A stretch of 64,000 bases of DNA from Kineosporia corallincola (GTDB taxonomy: Bacteria > Actinomycetota > Actinomycetes > Actinomycetales > Kineosporiaceae), in contig NZ_JAHBAY010000005.1 in NCBI RefSeq assembly GCF_018499875.1, forward strand, positions 124,001 through 188,000. Reading direction: 5' to 3'. A model generated the notes under the pieces. That model searched no databases, was not told the origin of the DNA, and worked only from the letters and a program-made list of their open reading frames with translations. This document shows, piece after piece, positions 25,764-32,977 of this stretch (position 1 is the stretch's first letter; every line of letters starts with the position of its first letter). Both the position numbers and the translations under genes were made by a program.

Positions 25764-26285
25764 ATGTCCGCAGTCCACCTGACCTCCGCCGATCATGGCG
25801 GCGAGCCCGTGCGCACGCCCAGCGGGGTGCTGCTGCCGCCCGGCATCGACCCCTTCCACACCCGCCTGCACCAGATCGCCCCGGCGAACCTGGTCGGGCA
25901 GACCACCCAGACCTCCGGCATGAAGCGGCTGGAGGCGGTCAGCGGCAAGACCGTCGGGGCGCGCAGCCTGTGGATGGGCCAGACCCACGTGCCCGCCCTG
26001 ACCAACTCCGGCAACCATCACCACGGCGCCTCGGAGACCGCGATCTACGTGGTCTCCGGCCATCCGGTGTTCGTGTTCGCCGACCTGGACGGCGACGAGC
26101 CGGCCGAGCGGCGGATCGAGACCTCGCCCGGTGACTACGTGTTCGTGCCGCCGTGGGTGCCGCACCGCGAGGAGAACCCCGACCCCTCCGACGAGGCGCT
26201 GGTGGTGATCGCCCGCACCACCCAGGAGGCGATCGTGGTCAACCTCGACGCACTGGACTGGTCGCAGGTCGACCCGCGGGCCTGA
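25764..26285 (+). CDS. Cupin-domain protein, 173 aa
   Basis: A single cupin barrel. Motif 1 is seen as GNHHHGASETAIYVVSG (two metal-binding His and a Glu) and motif 2 as SPGDYVFVPPWVPHREEN (final His), so the metal site looks intact. A long N-terminal arm (residues 1-60, VRTPSGVLLPPGIDPFHTRLHQ) is present. It starts 0 nt after the LysR stop and must be co-transcribed with it. A dioxygenase or isomerase acting on the same substrate as the divergent monooxygenases is possible, but no specific reaction can be named. Confidence 0.85.
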   Translation: MSAVHLTSADHGGEPVRTPSGVLLPPGIDPFHTRLHQIAPANLVGQTTQTSGMKRLEAVSGKTVGARSLWMGQTHVPALTNSGNHHHGASETAIYVVSGHPVFVFADLDGDEPAERRIETSPGDYVFVPPWVPHREENPDPSDEALVVIARTTQEAIVVNLDALDWSQVDPRA

Positions 26286-26339
26286 GCACCGGCCCGGCCC
26301 GCGGCGAAAAATCAATGGTGGACAACGTCCTGGTCGGCC

Positions 26340-26954
26340 ATGCTCGGCGGGATGGAAACACCGCTCCGTCAGATCCGTGCCATCTGGGACGCGACCACGA
26401 TCACCGTGTACCAGGCCTACTCCCCCGAGATCGCCGAACCGGCCCTGGCCGCCGGACGTTTCGTGGCCCCGTTCCGGCGGGGCCGGATGACCTGGGTCAA
26501 GCCGTCGTTCCTGTGGATGATGTACCGCTCCGACTGGGCCACCGCGCCCGGCCAGGAGCGGGTGCTCGCCGTGCGCCTGACCCGCGAGGGGTTCGCACGG
26601 GCCCTGGCCGGGGCTGCACTCAGCAGCTATGACCCGGCGGTGCACGCCGACCGCGAGGCCTGGTCGCGGGAGCTGAAACGCTCGTCGGTACGGGTGCAGT
26701 GGGACCCCGAGCGCTCCCTGACCATGCAGCGGCTGCCCCACCGCTCGCTCCAGCTCGGGCTGTCCGGCGGGGCGGTGGACCGGTACGTGGACGAGTGGAT
26801 CACCGGCCTGACCGACGTCACCGCCACCGCCCACGCCGTGCACGAACTGGTGCGGGCCGGCGACCTGGCCACCGCCCGCACCCTGCTGCCGGCCGAAACC
26901 CCTATCCGGAGCCCTACCCCCTGGCCCAGGGCCCTGACCCCGGGCCCCGCCTGA
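26340..26954 (+). CDS. DUF4291 family protein, 204 aa
   Basis: Recognisable by the family opening ETPLRQIRAIWDATTITVYQAYSPEIAEPAL and by RMTWVKPSFLWMMYRSDWATAPGQERVLAVRLTREGF. The family is widespread in bacteria and some eukaryotes and has no established activity. RVQWDPERSLTMQRLPHRSLQLGLSG is the conserved C-terminal block. The start could be 26340 or ATG 26352; the family normally begins with Met-Glu, favouring the latter. No operon partner is evident. Confidence 0.85.
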   Translation: MLGGMETPLRQIRAIWDATTITVYQAYSPEIAEPALAAGRFVAPFRRGRMTWVKPSFLWMMYRSDWATAPGQERVLAVRLTREGFARALAGAALSSYDPAVHADREAWSRELKRSSVRVQWDPERSLTMQRLPHRSLQLGLSGGAVDRYVDEWITGLTDVTATAHAVHELVRAGDLATARTLLPAETPIRSPTPWPRALTPGPA

Positions 26955-26994
26955 GTGACGGCCGGACGCCTCAACCGGCGCCCCGACCCCCACC

Positions 26995-27771
26995 TCAACC
27001 GGCCTGGCGGTACTCCCGGCCGGTGCGGTCGGTCAGCCGGAACAGTGTCGAGGGGGCCGGCGGCGCCGGCCAGACCACCATCTTGTGATGCTCGCGAGGC
27101 TCGTCAGCGTCACGGCTCAGGTCACGGCTCAGGTCACGGCTCAGGTCACGTCCTCGGCAGTGGAACCGCAGCCGATACCAGCCGGGCCCCTGCTGGTTGA
27201 CATCCGGCCAGTCCCAGGGACACTCGTCCTCGGAACCACCCGGCCGGGCACCGGCCACCGGCAGCTCCACACTGATCTCGACCACCTCGTCCCAGCCGTC
27301 CAGCTCCGCCACGACCGGCGCGGACGCCCGGAACTCGGCCTCCAGGAACAGTTCCCCGGACGCGATGCCGGTGTGCACCTGGATCACCGGGCCGTACACG
27401 TCGACCAGGCCGTTGCGCACATCGGTGTCCGGCCGGCCGACCGGTGCCTCGTCCTGGTCCCCGGCCATGATCAGGAACTGATGACCCCTGACGGACAACA
27501 GTTTCGGCCCTGTCCGCATCAGCCGCGGACCACCCGGCGCCGCGGAAGCACCGGCCGCCTCAGCCACGGACTGCGGCCGACGTTCCTCCTGGGCTGATGA
27601 CGCCGATGAGGCCGACTGCGGCGCGATCCACACCTGCCCGGCTGCCAGGCTCTCGTTCCGCCGCCTCAGCGCGGCCTCGGCGTGACGCCGGCGTGCATCG
27701 GGGGCCGTGATGTAGGCCAGCCCGAACGACCCGACGTGCCGGTGGTCTCCCGGTGTTCCTTCTGACGACAC
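26995..27771 (-). CDS. Hypothetical protein, 258 aa
   Basis: The family is not recognised. The first 90 residues are Arg/Ala/Ser-rich and probably disordered after an initial HRHVGSFGLAYITAPDARRRH. The rest looks globular with a beta-rich pattern (LLSVRGHQFLIMAG; LVDVYGPVIQVHTGIASGELFLEAEF; VVEISVELPVA). Near the C-terminus RDLS is repeated three times, encoded by a 12-bp DNA repeat. It lacks a signal peptide and stands alone between convergent and co-directional neighbours. Some stand-alone immunity-like or stress proteins look similar, but I cannot assign it. Confidence 0.65.
   Translation of the reverse strand: MSSEGTPGDHRHVGSFGLAYITAPDARRRHAEAALRRRNESLAAGQVWIAPQSASSASSAQEERRPQSVAEAAGASAAPGGPRLMRTGPKLLSVRGHQFLIMAGDQDEAPVGRPDTDVRNGLVDVYGPVIQVHTGIASGELFLEAEFRASAPVVAELDGWDEVVEISVELPVAGARPGGSEDECPWDWPDVNQQGPGWYRLRFHCRGRDLSRDLSRDLSRDADEPREHHKMVVWPAPPAPSTLFRLTDRTGREYRQAG
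27109..27144. repeat. 12-bp tandem repeat, 3 copies
   Basis: GTCACGGCTCAG occurs three times in a row inside the 26995-27771 gene, giving the peptide repeat RDLS on the coding (minus) strand. A fourth, partial copy follows. Confidence 0.85.
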
Positions 27772-27904
27772 ATGCTCAACCTAAGGTGACGTTCAGATCT
27801 CTCCTAGGGCAATAGGTCTCGTTCCGTGAGGGCCCAGATTCCCTCGCGCCCGCCGCACCTCCACGCCCGCCGCACCTCCACGCCATCCACAGCCGACGCC
27901 GTCC

Positions 27905-29179
27905 TCACCCCACGCCGAGCAGCCCCGCCGCCACCCGGGTGCCGTCGGTGCGGATCAGTCCCGACACTTCCCTTGCCCGCCGCGCCGTCCCCGGCTCCAG
28001 TGCCTGCCCGAGTGCCTGCGACAGCGAATCGGCGCTCGGCACCGGCCCGTCGTGGGCCACCCCGATGCCCAGCTCCGCCACCCGCGCCGCGAAGTACGGC
28101 TGGTCCACCACCTGCGGCACCACCTGCGGTGCACCGGCCCGGGTGGCGGTGGTCGTCGTGCCCGCGCCGCCGTGGTGCACCACCGCCGCGCACCGCGCGA
28201 ACAGGGCCTGCTGGTTGATCTCCCCCACGGCGAGACAGTCGTCGCCGTCGTCGCTCAAGCCCAGGCCCGCCCATCCCGCGTGCACCACCACCCGGCGCCC
28301 GTGCTCGCGGGCCGCCTCGATCGCCAGCCGGCCGGGCCCCTTCAGCTCCTGCTGCATGCCCATGCTGCCGAACCCCACGTACACCGGCGGCTCACCGGCG
28401 TCCAGGAAAGCTCGCAGGTCTTCGGGCAACCGACGACGATCGGGCAGGATCCACGCCCCCGTCTGCACCACGTCCACACCGAAGTCCACCCCGGCGTCCG
28501 CACCGGCGTCGTCCGGCCAGGGCGCGAGCAGCGGATCGGCCGCCAGCCACGGCTGCCGGGTGAACACGTACTCGCGCACGTCGTCCACCGTTTCGAGTCC
28601 CACGCCGACCCGGTGCTCGTCGAAGACCCCGCCGAACACCACTTTCATCGTCTCCCGGTCGTACTCCCACAGCACCCGGTTGTCGGTCTCGCCCTCCGGC
28701 AGCGGACGCCCCGGGTAGGGATAGGGCCGGTGATGCGGCGAGGGCAGCGTGGTCGGCTGGAACCGCACCGACACCCACCGTGCCCCCACCCGGTCGGCGG
28801 CCGAGCGGGCCCCGCACGCGGCCGGCATCAGCCCGGTGCCGACCACCACGTCGTCCGGCCCGGCCGATCCGCCCAGGGCCGACAGCACCGCCTCGTACTG
28901 CGTGGCCACGATCCGCCGGGCCCGCAGCTGGAGTTCCTCCAGCGGCAGCCGGCGACCGACGTTCGGCCCCTGCTTGCGGGTGACCTCGGCGATCATCTCC
29001 CTCACCGCCTGGCCGGCCCCGACCAGCGGCACCCCCGCCCGCTCCAGCAGCCGGGCGAAGTCGTCGTCCGGCGGCGCGCACACCACCGCCTCGGCACCCC
29101 GTTCCCGCAGCTGCACCGCGAGCGCGGCCAGCGGCTCGACGTCCCCTCGCGACCCGTAGGTCGACAGCACGACGCGCAT
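27905..29179 (-). CDS. UDP-glycosyltransferase-like GT1 glycosyltransferase, 424 aa
   Basis: A GT-B glycosyltransferase of the antibiotic/macrolide and sterol type. The N-terminus MRVVLSTYGSRGDVEPLAALAVQLRERG matches the acceptor domain of this group. The sugar-nucleotide signature lies near residues 335-375: VVHHGGAGTTTTATRAGAPQVVPQVVDQPYFAARV, containing the HGG and D-Q pair. ATG 29179 is preferred over 29185 because AGGGGG lies 6 nt before it. The closest functional analogues are macrolide-inactivating or natural-product glycosyltransferases, but substrate cannot be predicted. Divergent from a methyltransferase gene. Confidence 0.88.
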   Translation of the reverse strand: MRVVLSTYGSRGDVEPLAALAVQLRERGAEAVVCAPPDDDFARLLERAGVPLVGAGQAVREMIAEVTRKQGPNVGRRLPLEELQLRARRIVATQYEAVLSALGGSAGPDDVVVGTGLMPAACGARSAADRVGARWVSVRFQPTTLPSPHHRPYPYPGRPLPEGETDNRVLWEYDRETMKVVFGGVFDEHRVGVGLETVDDVREYVFTRQPWLAADPLLAPWPDDAGADAGVDFGVDVVQTGAWILPDRRRLPEDLRAFLDAGEPPVYVGFGSMGMQQELKGPGRLAIEAAREHGRRVVVHAGWAGLGLSDDGDDCLAVGEINQQALFARCAAVVHHGGAGTTTTATRAGAPQVVPQVVDQPYFAARVAELGIGVAHDGPVPSADSLSQALGQALEPGTARRAREVSGLIRTDGTRVAAGLLGVG

Positions 29180-29329
29180 GATCATCCCCCTGTTTCTCGG
29201 TGACAGTCCGTGATTCTGGGGGACGACGGGGGCCTTGCCGCAAGACCCCCCGTGCGCTATAAGTTGAGGAGGGAGAGAGGAGCGAAAATCCTTTCTCCCT
29301 TTTCTGTGTCGCGGCTAGGGTCGTGCGTC

Positions 29330-30154
29330 GTGGACCAATGGATCGCCCTGAACCGCGACAACTGGGACGAGCGCGCGCAGCCGCACGCCGAGTCGCCGTC
29401 GTACGCCGTGGACAAGTTCCTGACCGACCCGGACTTCCTGTCCGACGTGGTGCGGTTCGACCTGCCGCGGCTCGGCAGCATCGAGGGCCTGAAGGGTGTT
29501 CATCTCCAGTGCCACATCGGCACCGACACCCTGTCGCTGCACCGGCTCGGCGCCCGGATGACCGGGCTCGACTTCTCCGGCGCGGCCCTGGAACAGGCCC
29601 GTGACCTGGCGGCGCGCACCGGTGCCGACATCACCTACGTGCAGGCCGAGCTGTACGACGCGCCGCAGGTGCTGCCGGCCGGGGAGTTCGACCTGGTGTT
29701 CACCGGAATCGGTGCCCTGGGCTGGCTTCCGGACATCCACCGCTGGGCGCAGGTGGTCGCGCACCTGCTCAGGCCGGGCGGCCGGCTGTTCATCCGCGAG
29801 GGCCACCCCGTGCTGTGGAGCATCGACGAGACCCGCCACGACGTGCTGGCGATCCGGTATCCGTACGTCGAGCGCGCCGAGCCGGACATCTTCGACGAGC
29901 CCGGTACCTACGTGGCCACCGATCACCAGTTCCAGCACACCCGCACCGCCTCGTGGAACCACGGCCTGGGCGAGATCGTCACCGCCCTGCTGGAGGCCGG
30001 CATGCGCCTGACCATGCTGGTCGAGCACGACAGCGTTCCGTGGAACGCGCTGGAGGGCCAGATGGACGAGTTGCCTGGCGGCGAGTACCGGCTGAGCGAC
30101 CGCCCCTGGCGCCTGCCGCACACCTACACGTTGCAGGCGGTCAGGGAAGGCTGA
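29330..30154 (+). CDS. SAM-dependent class I methyltransferase, 274 aa
   Basis: Rossmann methyltransferase. The SAM loop is degenerate but recognisable as GVHLQCHIGTDTLSLHRLGARMTGLDFSGAALEQARDLA, with the acidic residue after strand 2 in GLDFS. The post-I to IV region reads FDLVFTGIGALGWLPDIHRWAQVVAHLLRPGGRLFIREGHP, a typical Methyltransf_25/11 block. The N-terminus (DQWIALNRDNWDERAQPHAES) is shared with a group of uncharacterised actinomycete enzymes. The GTG start has AGGG 9 nt upstream. The 3' end overlaps the convergent 2H-like gene by 14 nt. Target unknown. Confidence 0.88.
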   Translation: MDQWIALNRDNWDERAQPHAESPSYAVDKFLTDPDFLSDVVRFDLPRLGSIEGLKGVHLQCHIGTDTLSLHRLGARMTGLDFSGAALEQARDLAARTGADITYVQAELYDAPQVLPAGEFDLVFTGIGALGWLPDIHRWAQVVAHLLRPGGRLFIREGHPVLWSIDETRHDVLAIRYPYVERAEPDIFDEPGTYVATDHQFQHTRTASWNHGLGEIVTALLEAGMRLTMLVEHDSVPWNALEGQMDELPGGEYRLSDRPWRLPHTYTLQAVREG

Positions 30155-30746
30155 CCTCGCCGACCGTGGTCCAGGCGAAAGCCCGCTCCCCGGCGGTGAC
30201 CTCGATCAGCCGCACCGCGTCCACGGTCAGCCGGGCGTGGCTGGGCCGCACCCGCCGCAGGGTGCGGGCCAGCTCGTCGGTGGACGCCTCGGCGTACGCG
30301 TAGCCCAGGGTCATGTGCTCGATGCCGGGGTGCCCGGCCTCCGCGCCCCGCACCGCGGCGACCGCCGCCCGCACCGCGCTGCCCAGCGCGGCCAGCGGCT
30401 CCACCTCCAGGTCGCACAGCGCCCCGGTGGCGTAGGCCAGCGGGCTGCCCGCGGTGACCGTGACCGGGGGGATCGGGGCCAGGTGCTCGCGCAGCCCCTC
30501 CAGCAGGGCCTTGCGACCGGCGTCGTCGATCTGCCCGGCGGGCGCGTCGTTGACCTGCGCCAGCGTCACCCGCAGCAGTTCGTCCGGCACCGTGGTGATC
30601 GGGAACGGCGCCATCGCCTCCCGGCAGTCCCGCACCAGCACGCCGAGCCCCCGGTCCCGGGTCAGGTCGGGCACGATGCACACCGCCAGCCGGGCCTCCC
30701 CGGTGGACCAGGGGCCGGTGGCAGGGCGGAAGTTGAACGGCTGCAA
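30141..30746 (-). CDS. 2'-5' RNA ligase-like (2H phosphoesterase superfamily) protein, 201 aa
   Basis: The fold is suggested by a C-terminal HxT block (IEHMTLGYAYAEAS) and a matching N-terminal strand DELLRVTLAQVND. In the second, the expected His is Arg (RVT instead of HxT), so one of the two catalytic histidines may be missing. I start it at TTG 30746, which has GAAAGGAAAG 5-6 nt upstream. The longer frame from 30806 would translate a hairpin repeat. Family members act on 2',3'-cyclic phosphates or bind RNA. If the His is truly lost, this protein may only bind ligand. Confidence 0.65.
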   Translation of the reverse strand: MQPFNFRPATGPWSTGEARLAVCIVPDLTRDRGLGVLVRDCREAMAPFPITTVPDELLRVTLAQVNDAPAGQIDDAGRKALLEGLREHLAPIPPVTVTAGSPLAYATGALCDLEVEPLAALGSAVRAAVAAVRGAEAGHPGIEHMTLGYAYAEASTDELARTLRRVRPSHARLTVDAVRLIEVTAGERAFAWTTVGEVSLP

Positions 30747-30829
30747 GGGCTTTCCTTTCAATGGTGGACGACGAAACACCCGGACGGGCCCCTCGTCGTC
30801 CACCATTCTGCCCTGCCAACAACGACGGC
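30746..30829. repeat. 84-bp direct repeat, copy 1, containing a hairpin
   Basis: Matches 32641-32724 at 82 of 84 positions in the same orientation. Inside is an inverted repeat with 15-bp arms (AATGGTGGACGACGA at 30760-30774 and complement at 30793-30807). On the minus strand the right edge supplies the ribosome binding site for the 2H-like gene. With copy 2 it flanks the toxin/immunity pair, 1.9 kb apart. Confidence 0.9.
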
Positions 30830-30999
30830 ATTGATTTCAGCATCATCAGCACGATGTGGTGACGTGTCTGCTTCCACTGGCCGCCCACTACGACGATTTC
30901 GTTCCATGAATCGTCCGCATGACCAACACCATCGGCGTCCCAGCTCCAGAAGGCGGCGATGTAAGACCGAGTCTCACCACAATCAGGAACCTGACACGG
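30830..30999 (-). pseudogene. Possible gene remnant (unrecognised)
   Basis: In one minus-strand frame, after a stop at 31000-31002, the translation looks protein-like rather than random: it contains GETRSYIAAFWSWDADGVG and then DDSWNEIVVVGGQWKQTRHH. No start codon with a ribosome binding site precedes it, and it runs into the repeated hairpin. It could be the end of a gene truncated when the neighbouring cassette was inserted. The evidence is weak. Confidence 0.25.
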
Positions 31000-31107
31000 T
31001 CACGGCACCCTCCACAACACAGCTGTACCCGTCACGCAGCAATGCACTTAATTTCATCAGCGCACAGGACTGCAACCTCACTTGTTCAGGGACGTCGATA
31101 ATGTAAT

Positions 31108-31209
31108 CTACTGCCCCTTCTGCGGACGCTCAGGTGACTGCTCAAGGTTTTGCTCGCGCTTCCGCTGTTCATACTTGATCCGCTCGACCTCCTCAACAAA
31201 GTCAATCAT
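31108..31209 (-). CDS. Small ORF, 33 aa, possibly a remnant
   Basis: The frame begins MIDFVEEVERIKYEQ and is strongly charged and helical (Glu, Lys, Arg, Gln), ending at TAG. The composition is protein-like and the DNA is AT-richer than the surroundings. No good ribosome binding site is visible and it overlaps the presumed toxin promoter region. It may be a real micro-protein, the tail of a deleted gene or chance. Confidence 0.3.
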   Translation of the reverse strand: MIDFVEEVERIKYEQRKREQNLEQSPERPQKGQ

Positions 31210-31239
31210 GGCACCGCTACCGGGTTGCGACGGGGCGGC

Positions 31240-31245
31240 TATACT
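31240..31245 (+). promoter_or_regulatory. -10 element of the toxin gene, leaderless layout
   Basis: TATACT, a near-consensus -10, ends 8 nt before the ATG at 31254, so transcription should begin at or next to the start codon. No ribosome binding site is present, consistent with leaderless translation. Confidence 0.55.
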
Positions 31246-31253
31246 CTGCCGAT

Positions 31254-32150
31254 ATGACGAATTTGTCCCACCGAGCCCGTTCCGAGGACCAGATAAAGAG
31301 ACGTCGCCGCCGAGGTGCCGCCGGAGCCGCCCTTACGATCATGGCCCTGGCTGCGACCGGAGCGCCGGCAGTGGCAGACGCTCTGCCCACGGCCACGGTG
31401 ACCAACGCACCCCCCGAGACCACGGCAGCCGGCACCACCCCCGAGATCACACCGCCCCCCGAAGCCACCAGCCCGGCCTCCACGGCGACCAGCATCAATT
31501 CTGATGCCACGCCGTCCCTCGACACAGAGCAAAGCAACCTGGCCTGGGTTTCTGTTGAGTCCGACGATGACGTCCTGCAGGTCGGAGATACGATCCCCAA
31601 GTCCGCCAAGGTTCTCACCACCACAGGAGAAACTACTGGTGCGGCCCTATCTGCTCCGCCGACCGGCGGGGCCAACGTCTCGTCCAAAGCGGCGGCGCAA
31701 ACGTGGGCTGCCTGCCCATCCACCGGCAGCAACAGTAAAGTGGTACGCGTGTTCAACCGACTCGCGGCCACCACCTCGACCGGTCACAACGCCAGCAGAG
31801 GCTCGGCGACCGTGCGCTGCGGCTTTGCGCACGCCACGAAGGCGCACGTCGGTTCAGGATACCGGCACATCAAGAAAGAACATATGAGCGACTGGGAAGC
31901 CCTCGGCTCCGTCGCAGGCGAGAACTGGCGTGACGTCGCAGACCTAGCCATGTCGTCCGCCTTTGGCGACCCCGAGAAAGTAACGCACCGGGGCAAGAAC
32001 GACACTTTTTGTTATCAACATAAGCTCGTTTTGGCGAATCGGAACACGGGTAAGGTTGTGGCGACCACGTTCACCCGCAATATCGTGGGAAATGGAAACT
32101 GGGACGTCATCACCACCTTCCCCAACGCCAAATGCCCGGCGGATGCTTAG
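31254..32150 (+). CDS. Secreted protein with C-terminal RNase-toxin-like (BECR fold) domain, 298 aa
   Basis: An Arg-rich N-terminus and hydrophobic core (RRRRRGAAGAALTIMALAATGAPAVADA, to about residue 43) form a signal peptide. A Thr/Pro/Ala-rich linker reaches about residue 145. The C-terminal 120 residues show GYRHIKKEHM (His205, His210), then DPEKVTHRG, a hydrophobic strand with GKVVATTF, and a final DVITTFP. That order is what I know from the Barnase-EndoU-ColicinE5-RelE nuclease superfamily, common as polymorphic toxin tips. Three cysteine-containing strands suggest disulfides. An immunity candidate follows 8 nt on. Lower GC than neighbouring genes. The nuclease call is motif-based inference. 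Confidence 0.65.
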   Translation: MTNLSHRARSEDQIKRRRRRGAAGAALTIMALAATGAPAVADALPTATVTNAPPETTAAGTTPEITPPPEATSPASTATSINSDATPSLDTEQSNLAWVSVESDDDVLQVGDTIPKSAKVLTTTGETTGAALSAPPTGGANVSSKAAAQTWAACPSTGSNSKVVRVFNRLAATTSTGHNASRGSATVRCGFAHATKAHVGSGYRHIKKEHMSDWEALGSVAGENWRDVADLAMSSAFGDPEKVTHRGKNDTFCYQHKLVLANRNTGKVVATTFTRNIVGNGNWDVITTFPNAKCPADA

Positions 32151-32158
32151 GAGGATAC

Positions 32159-32572
32159 ATGCCTCAATCCTGGGACGACGTACTCAAGGAAATTGCCGCT
32201 GCTGATGGGACCCTCACACCGGATCCCGATGTGCCCCTGCGGTGGCTGATCACGCGGTACAGCGACACGGTCCTGGAGCCACCCACCGTGTTGGAACTGG
32301 CCACGCACGACGCGTTCGACCAATATCTCGCGGGCATTGAGTCCGAGGACCCTGAGCATGCCCATGTCTATGCCGAACGGGGGGTGGACAACGTCGCCGT
32401 AGACGCGCTCGAAATGGCGTTGGCCTCGTTTCTGGGACCACGCAGACGACCTCTCCGCCTGGTCATGACAGATCAGGGCCTCATCCCGCACGACCGGCTT
32501 CCGGACCCTTTGGCTGCGATCGATCCCTCGATGAAAGAGAACCTGCACTGGATCGCGCCTCCGCGCGAATAA
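32159..32572 (+). CDS. Probable immunity protein of the secreted toxin, 137 aa
   Basis: A small acidic cytoplasmic protein with no signal peptide, starting MPQSWDDVLKEIAAADGTLTPDPD. It has a near-perfect ribosome binding site (AGGAGG, 4 nt before ATG) immediately after the toxin stop. No family was recognised. Size, acidity and position directly behind a secreted nuclease-like gene are the pattern of immunity proteins in polymorphic toxin systems. An alternative is an unrelated passenger gene. Confidence 0.55.
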   Translation: MPQSWDDVLKEIAAADGTLTPDPDVPLRWLITRYSDTVLEPPTVLELATHDAFDQYLAGIESEDPEHAHVYAERGVDNVAVDALEMALASFLGPRRRPLRLVMTDQGLIPHDRLPDPLAAIDPSMKENLHWIAPPRE

Positions 32573-32640
32573 GCTGGTCCGTGCCCCGCTGGGGCCGCGT
32601 CACACCGGTAATCAGCCAGTCCCGGTCGACCAACGCGGCC

Positions 32641-32724
32641 AGGGCTTTCCTTTCAATGGTGGACGACGAAACACCCGGACGGGCCCTTCGTCGTCCACCA
32701 TTCTGCCCTGCCAGCAACGACGGC
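32641..32724. repeat. 84-bp direct repeat, copy 2, and operon terminator
   Basis: Same sequence as 30746-30829 with two substitutions. Here the hairpin arms are 16 bp (32655-32670 and 32687-32702) and uninterrupted. The hairpin follows the stop of the minus-strand operon at 32730 by 28 nt and should terminate it. It may be the ancestral copy, the other having arisen with the cassette. Confidence 0.9.
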
Positions 32725-32729
32725 GACCG

Positions 32730-32951
32730 CTACGGCGTCGCCCAGATGATGTCCTGGTCCGCCTTCTCCCACTCGTCGTAGGGCACCGGTTCCCCCGGCA
32801 GGTCCGCCTGGCCCGGCCCCCGCGTCGTCACGACCCACACCTGTTCCCCGCCCCCGGTGGAGGGCGAGGCGATGAGGGCCTCGACCACGAGCAGGACACC
32901 GATCAGCGCCGCGATACCCGTCGCGAACCAGACATGCCTGTTCCGTGACAC
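32730..32951 (-). CDS. Small single-helix membrane protein, 73 aa
   Basis: Begins VSRNRHVWFATGIAALIGVL, where one membrane helix (about residues 8-29) follows a basic start, giving an N-in topology with a 44-residue outer tail rich in Gly, Pro and acids (ending DEWEKADQDIIWATP). The GTG start has only a weak ribosome binding site. It lies 27 nt after the last LLM gene and before the terminator, so it is probably the last gene of the long operon. Unrecognised. Confidence 0.55.
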   Translation of the reverse strand: MSRNRHVWFATGIAALIGVLLVVEALIASPSTGGGEQVWVVTTRGPGQADLPGEPVPYDEWEKADQDIIWATP

Positions 32952-32977
32952 ATGTCCAGAATATCCCTCGGAACGCC

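Noticed and set aside
30746-32724. Insertion sequence or transposon between the 84-bp repeats
   Set aside because: No transposase gene and no terminal inverted repeats at the outer ends; the repeats are direct and much longer than target-site duplications.
32653-32838. Frame ending WWTTKGPSGCFVVHH, also readable at the first repeat copy
   Set aside because: It is a translation of the terminator hairpin itself and appears wherever the repeat occurs.
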